Positions 15,014 through 18,225 of a stretch of 18,225 nucleotides of DNA are shown one piece after another. The notes below the pieces were generated by a model. That model was not told where the DNA came from and did no database searches. It saw only the letters and a list, made by a program, of their open reading frames with translations. Position numbers and translations under genes: made by a program. The stretch lies in NCBI GenBank assembly GCA_900763885.1, contig CAAFLY010000193.1, positions 1 to 18,225 on the forward strand, written 5' to 3'. Origin of the DNA: Clostridia bacterium. GTDB taxonomy: Bacteria > Bacillota > Clostridia > Oscillospirales > CAG-272. Numbering within the stretch: position 1 is the first letter of the stretch; each line of letters begins with the position of its first letter.

Positions 15014-15809
15014 CGTACGACCCGGCAATCACCTCCGACATTCCCGTGGCCAGCGCGCGGTTTTATCAGGCGGTCTACGACACCGCCGCTGAGATCCATG
15101 AGCGCTACAACATCGGTACCTATCGCGAGAAAAAGCTGCACTTGATTTTAAAACGATATTTTGAGCCGGATCCGGCATACCATGAGATTCCCTGTGCGGG
15201 ATTCATTGCCGACATCCTGCGCGACGGACACATCACGGAGATCGAATCGAACAGTCTCACAGGACTCCATGAAAAGCTCGATGCGTATCTGCCGGAATAT
15301 ACCGTAGACATTGTCTATCCCCTTGCCGCAAACCGTTTTGTGACGTGGATTGATCCGGCAACAGGCGACATGTCGCAAAAAGACGTTCGCCGAAAAAGGC
15401 AACTGTCTACGACGCAATCGCCGAGTGTATCCGCCTGCGCAGCTATCTCCGAAAGCCCGGTCTGCGGATTCTTGCGGCGTTTCTGGACATTGAAGAATAC
15501 AGACTTCTCGACGGTTGGAGCCGGGATCGCAAAAGGGGGTCGCACCGCTACGAGAGAATTCCGCAGGAGCTGCACCGAATCGTTGTGCTGGACGGCACCG
15601 ATTCATACGCGCGTTTTATCCCGGAGAATTGTCCCGATCCGTGTACAGTGCGCGAATTTGCGTCTGCCGCCGGGATACAGCGGGACCGCGCGAGAACCGT
15701 TTTGCACGTTATGGAAGCAGTCGGCGCGATGGAAAACTGCGGCAAACGGAAAAGAGAGCTGTTGTTCCGCCGCGTCCAATCGGCTGCCAAAGAGGAAACT
15801 TTGTTATAA
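15010..15809 (+). pseudogene. Conserved unknown protein broken by a one-base frameshift
   Basis: The reading frame from the ATG at 15010 is sensible up to the A tract at 15377-15381 (…ATGDMSQK). It then becomes arginine/serine-rich nonsense until 15825. The frame shifted by -1 continues sensibly (RRSPKKATVYDAIAEC, …AAFLDIEEYRLLDGWSRD…) to the stop at 15807-15809. One more A would restore a 266-residue protein. The N-terminal part (HEIPCAGFIADILRDGHITE) has a D…ExE pattern reminiscent of PD-(D/E)XK folds; the C-terminal part (CTVREFASAAGIQRDRARTV) looks like a winged helix. I recognise it as a conserved Firmicute family without a known function. It is coupled by an ATGA overlap to the BlaI-type gene. 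Sequencing error and true decay cannot be told apart here. Confidence 0.8.
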
Positions 15810-15833
15810 AACCCTTAGAATCTGAAAAAACTC

Positions 15834-15861
15834 TTGCAATTTTCAAAAAATCAGGTATAAT
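15834..15861 (+). promoter_or_regulatory. SigA-type promoter of the small epimerase gene
   Basis: TTGCAA (15834-15839) and a perfect TATAAT (15856-15861) are 16 bases apart. The leader to the ATG is about 33 bases. Confidence 0.75.
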
Positions 15862-15900
15862 AGAAATACCACAAATTCTTATGAAAAGCGAGGATACAAA

Positions 15901-16632
15901 ATGAATTACGGCATCCAAATGTACAGCCTGCGCGACATCACCGGCACCGATCTGGAAGGAGCTCTGGCGGCGGTTGCGGAAATGGGTTATCAGAACGTAG
16001 AGTTTGCCGGCTTTTTCGGTCACTCCGCAGAAGAAGTGCGCGCCATGCTTGAGCGTCATCATCTTGAGGTCAGCGGCACCCACAGCGGTCTAGGTGAGCT
16101 GACCGGCAATTTCGCGGAAACCGTGAAATTCCACAAGGCCATCGGCAACAAGCAGTTCATCATTCCGGGGCACGACCTGAGCACCCGCGCGAAGCTCGAT
16201 GAGTTCATCGACGCATGCAACGAACTGGCGCCGAAGCTCCACGCGGAAGGAATTGAGCTGGGTTACCACAACCACTCTCACGAATTCTACACCACTGAAG
16301 AAGGCTACCAGATCCATGCGGAACTGGAAAAACGCTGCAAGGTGTTCTTTGAGCTGGATACATACTGGACGTTTGTAGCGAAGCTCGATCCTGTGGCGAC
16401 CATGGAACGGCTCGGAGACCGCATCCGCTGCATCCATCTGAAGGATGGTTCCGCCGATGGCAAGGGGTGTTCTCTCGGTTCCGGCGAGGCTCCGGTTGCG
16501 GCGGTGCGTAAGAAGGCGATCGAATCCGGCTATGGCATCGTTGTCGAAAGCGAAGGACTGGAGCCGACCGGTAAGGAAGAGGTCAAACGCTGCATCGACT
16601 ACCTGAAGACCCTCGACGCACAGGATAAATAA
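15901..16632 (+). CDS. Sugar phosphate isomerase/epimerase, short form
   Basis: This 243-residue TIM barrel has the xylose isomerase-like pattern: IQMYSLRD at residues 5-12, GYHNHSHEF at 121-129, D153 in FELDTYW, HLKDG at 179-183 and E216 in VVESEG, the positions of metal ligands in this family. Members are often annotated as inosose dehydratase-like or hydroxypyruvate isomerase-like, and many belong to sugar or inositol degradation. GCGAGGA lies about 7 bases upstream of the ATG. It has its own promoter and is only distantly similar to the 310-residue barrel at 10266-11198. The substrate is unknown. Confidence 0.88.
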   Translation: MNYGIQMYSLRDITGTDLEGALAAVAEMGYQNVEFAGFFGHSAEEVRAMLERHHLEVSGTHSGLGELTGNFAETVKFHKAIGNKQFIIPGHDLSTRAKLDEFIDACNELAPKLHAEGIELGYHNHSHEFYTTEEGYQIHAELEKRCKVFFELDTYWTFVAKLDPVATMERLGDRIRCIHLKDGSADGKGCSLGSGEAPVAAVRKKAIESGYGIVVESEGLEPTGKEEVKRCIDYLKTLDAQDK

Positions 16633-16672
16633 TTTACAAAACGAACATATACAGGGAAGGAGCGGGATCACA

Positions 16673-17935
16673 TTGAACGATACGAAGGGGAATGGTGGGA
16701 AGGAATACAAGTTCAATATTCCTGTACCGATCATTGTACTTGCCTATTTTTGCTCTCCGCCGGTCGGTGTGATCCTGACCCTGCTGAAGATCTTTCTGCC
16801 GGATAAGGTGAAATTCGACACGGGACGTTCCGCCAATCGCCGCAGACATCCCGCTGTAGAAAAAGCATCTTCGACCGCTTCCACGCAATCGGAGAAGGAC
16901 AAGGTGGAGGCTGCGGAAAAAACGGGCGGGAAAAAAGTCGATCAGAAAATCTCTGTGGAACGCGTGCTGTCAATCGTCTTTGCGGCAGCCGCTGCGGCGT
17001 TCTGCCTCTGTGGTGTGATAAACGGCGTGGAGACATTGGTGGATGCGTTTGGAACATATAAGTGGATGGGGGCGGTGCGCAGTGTCCTCTTTGGCGATAC
17101 ACTGATTCTGGAGGTACTTGCTGCCGCGTCGTTCATCGCTTCGTGTGTCTTCCGCAATATCTATGACCGCTTCATGCGCGTGCGTACCATCGTCGGCAAC
17201 AGAGAGCAGCTCTCTCTGTCCAAGCTGGCGGCGATGGCGGGCATTTCCGTGAAAAAGGCAAAATCGACGATGCAGAAGCTCATCAACCGCGGCGTGTTTG
17301 GGGAAGAAGCGTACCTTGATCTCGAAAAAGGCACGTTCATGCGTCATCCCGCCCCGGAGGAGGAAAAGCCGAAAGCAGACGAGAATACGGATCCCGCGTT
17401 TGACCTTGAATCCGCTGAGCAGGAGAAGAACTACCGCGCCATTATTCTGGAGATCCGCCGTCTGAACGATGAGATCCGTGATTTTGCCGTCTCGGAGCGG
17501 ATCTACCGGATCGAGGAGCACACGCAGAACATCTTCGACTATGTCACGGAGCATCCGGAAGCCAAAGGACAGATCCGCACGTTCATGAATTATTATCTCC
17601 CCACCACGCTGAAGCTGCTGGAATCCTATAGTCGGATCGAGAAGGTTGGCGTCGCCGGAGAAAATATGAAAAAGTCGAAGGAGAATATTGAAAATATCCT
17701 AGACATGCTTGTCGTCGGCTTTGAACAGCAGGTCGATCAGCTCTTCCGCAACGAATCCATGGACATCGACAGCGAGATCTCCGTGTTGGAGACCATGATG
17801 AAGCAGGATGGACTGAGCGGAAAAAACGACTTTGCACCTGTCGCGGAGGAGCCGAAAGCAAAAACCGCGTCCGTGGATATGGATTTCGGCGGTATGGCTG
17901 CACAAACCGCGCCAGAGGATTCAGACAATCCATAA
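16673..17935 (+). CDS. XpaC/TelA-family membrane protein
   Basis: This 420-residue protein belongs to the 5-bromo-4-chloroindolyl phosphate hydrolysis (XpaC) family. There are hydrophobic segments near residues 17-42, about 98-118 and about 142-162. A winged-helix-like stretch (LSLSKLAAMAGISVKKAKST, 180-199) follows, then the conserved family core: IRRLNDEIRDFAVSERIYRI (261-280), FMNYYLPTTLKLLESY (304-319) and SMDIDSEISVLETMM (362-376). The true biochemical role of the family is unclear; some relatives are linked to tellurite resistance. The start is TTG, supported by GGAAGGAGCGG about 10 bases upstream. It follows the epimerase gene by 40 bases with no terminator, so co-transcription is possible. 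Confidence 0.88.
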   Translation: MNDTKGNGGKEYKFNIPVPIIVLAYFCSPPVGVILTLLKIFLPDKVKFDTGRSANRRRHPAVEKASSTASTQSEKDKVEAAEKTGGKKVDQKISVERVLSIVFAAAAAAFCLCGVINGVETLVDAFGTYKWMGAVRSVLFGDTLILEVLAAASFIASCVFRNIYDRFMRVRTIVGNREQLSLSKLAAMAGISVKKAKSTMQKLINRGVFGEEAYLDLEKGTFMRHPAPEEEKPKADENTDPAFDLESAEQEKNYRAIILEIRRLNDEIRDFAVSERIYRIEEHTQNIFDYVTEHPEAKGQIRTFMNYYLPTTLKLLESYSRIEKVGVAGENMKKSKENIENILDMLVVGFEQQVDQLFRNESMDIDSEISVLETMMKQDGLSGKNDFAPVAEEPKAKTASVDMDFGGMAAQTAPEDSDNP

Positions 17936-17939
17936 CACA

Positions 17940-17988
17940 AAAATACGCCGTTAACGATAGAGGAAAAACATCGTTGCGGCGTATTTTT
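17940..17988. terminator. Bidirectional terminator
   Basis: AAAATACGCCG (17940-17950) pairs with CGGCGTATTTT (17977-17987), and an inner AACGAT/ATCGTT stem extends it. T runs leave the stem on both strands. It serves the XpaC-type gene from the left and probably the partial minus-strand gene from the right. Confidence 0.85.
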
Positions 17989-18011
17989 CAGGACACGCTA
18001 TGGGAGCAATC

Positions 18012-18062
18012 TGGTTTTTGCGTCATAGGCGTGGTTTTGTAGCCTTTGTGACGCAAAAAACA
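18012..18062. repeat. Inverted repeat that is not a terminator
   Basis: TGGTTTTTGCGTCA (18012-18025) and TGACGCAAAAAACA (18049-18062) are inverted copies with one mismatch; an inner AGGC/GCCT (18027-18030, 18042-18045) extends the stem. On both strands the T run lies on the 5' side and the A run on the 3' side, so no U tract would follow the hairpin. Confidence 0.65.
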
Positions 18063-18081
18063 GCCGAAAATCAGCGTTTCC

Positions 18082-18225
18082 TTATTTTTCGGAGGGTGGA
18101 GCAGTCGTATGACCGCCTTTACTCTCCGCTTTTCTGTGTCCAAAAATCCACTTTTTCTGGATGAAGTAGTTGCAGACGAAAAGGATTACCTCGGCGACCG
18201 GAACGGCAAACCACAATTCCAGATG
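18082..18225 (-). CDS. C-terminus of a membrane protein, possibly MATE-type transporter (partial)
   Basis: The last 47 residues of a protein enter from the right edge on the minus strand and stop at TAA (complement of 18082-18084). A hydrophobic segment (ELWFAVPVAEVILFVCNYFI) is followed by a basic, polar tail of about 25 residues. The WFAVPVAE pattern recalls the last membrane helix of MATE-family efflux proteins, which often reads GxWxAxPxAE. The fragment is too short to be sure, and other polytopic transporters remain possible. Confidence 0.5.
   Translation of the reverse strand, partial: HLELWFAVPVAEVILFVCNYFIQKKWIFGHRKAESKGGHTTAPPSEK

Noticed and set aside
15377..15386. Programmed -1 ribosomal frameshift site
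   Set aside because: The zero-frame codons do not form an X-XXY-YYZ heptamer, and I saw no obvious pseudoknot directly downstream, so decay or sequencing error is the better explanation.

Overview
The window looks like a chromosomal segment of a spore-forming Firmicute, probably a gut Clostridia lineage. The grounds are strong AGGAGG-type ribosome binding sites, near-consensus SigA promoters with 17-base spacers, TTG starts, a SpoVT-like domain, an XpaC/TelA-family protein and a BlaI-family repressor. No rRNA, tRNA, CRISPR array or transposase was seen.

Left part (1-6290). A DUF4143-type ATPase and a metal-dependent amidohydrolase lie in tandem on the plus strand and end in a terminator. A convergent Phd-Doc type toxin-antitoxin operon follows on the minus strand, then an unrecognised 87-residue protein, then a large serine recombinase with its own promoter. 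The recombinase is the most striking object here. Its catalytic domain, recombinase domain, zinc ribbon and coiled coil are intact, but its last ~150 residues are, in frame, the C-terminal part of the sporulation regulator SpoVT (second half of the AbrB fold plus the GAF domain). Either the mobile element sits inside a split spoVT gene and this ORF crosses its right attachment site, or this is a stable recombinase-regulator fusion.

Middle part (6290-10265). An orphan solute-binding lipoprotein has its own promoter. A two-gene unit follows: a patatin-like lipid hydrolase and a nucleoside-hydrolase-fold protein 3 bases apart. Behind it, a very good promoter drives no protein but a possible ~130-nt RNA with an exposed CCCCCCTCC tract, a candidate anti-Shine-Dalgarno small RNA.

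Sugar operon (10266-14385, minus strand). A ROK-type repressor, class I mannose-6-phosphate isomerase, a GH29-like protein and a sugar isomerase/epimerase-type TIM barrel follow one perfect TTGACA-17-TATAAT promoter. The order suggests a repressor-controlled pathway that frees and isomerises a sugar. The substrate cannot be read from the sequence.

Right part (14386-18225). A BlaI/MecI-family repressor is translationally coupled to a conserved gene broken by a one-base frameshift in an A tract. Then come a second small isomerase/epimerase TIM barrel with its own promoter, an XpaC/TelA-family membrane protein, a bidirectional terminator, an unusual inverted repeat, and the C-terminus of a membrane protein (MATE-like at best) running in from the right on the minus strand.
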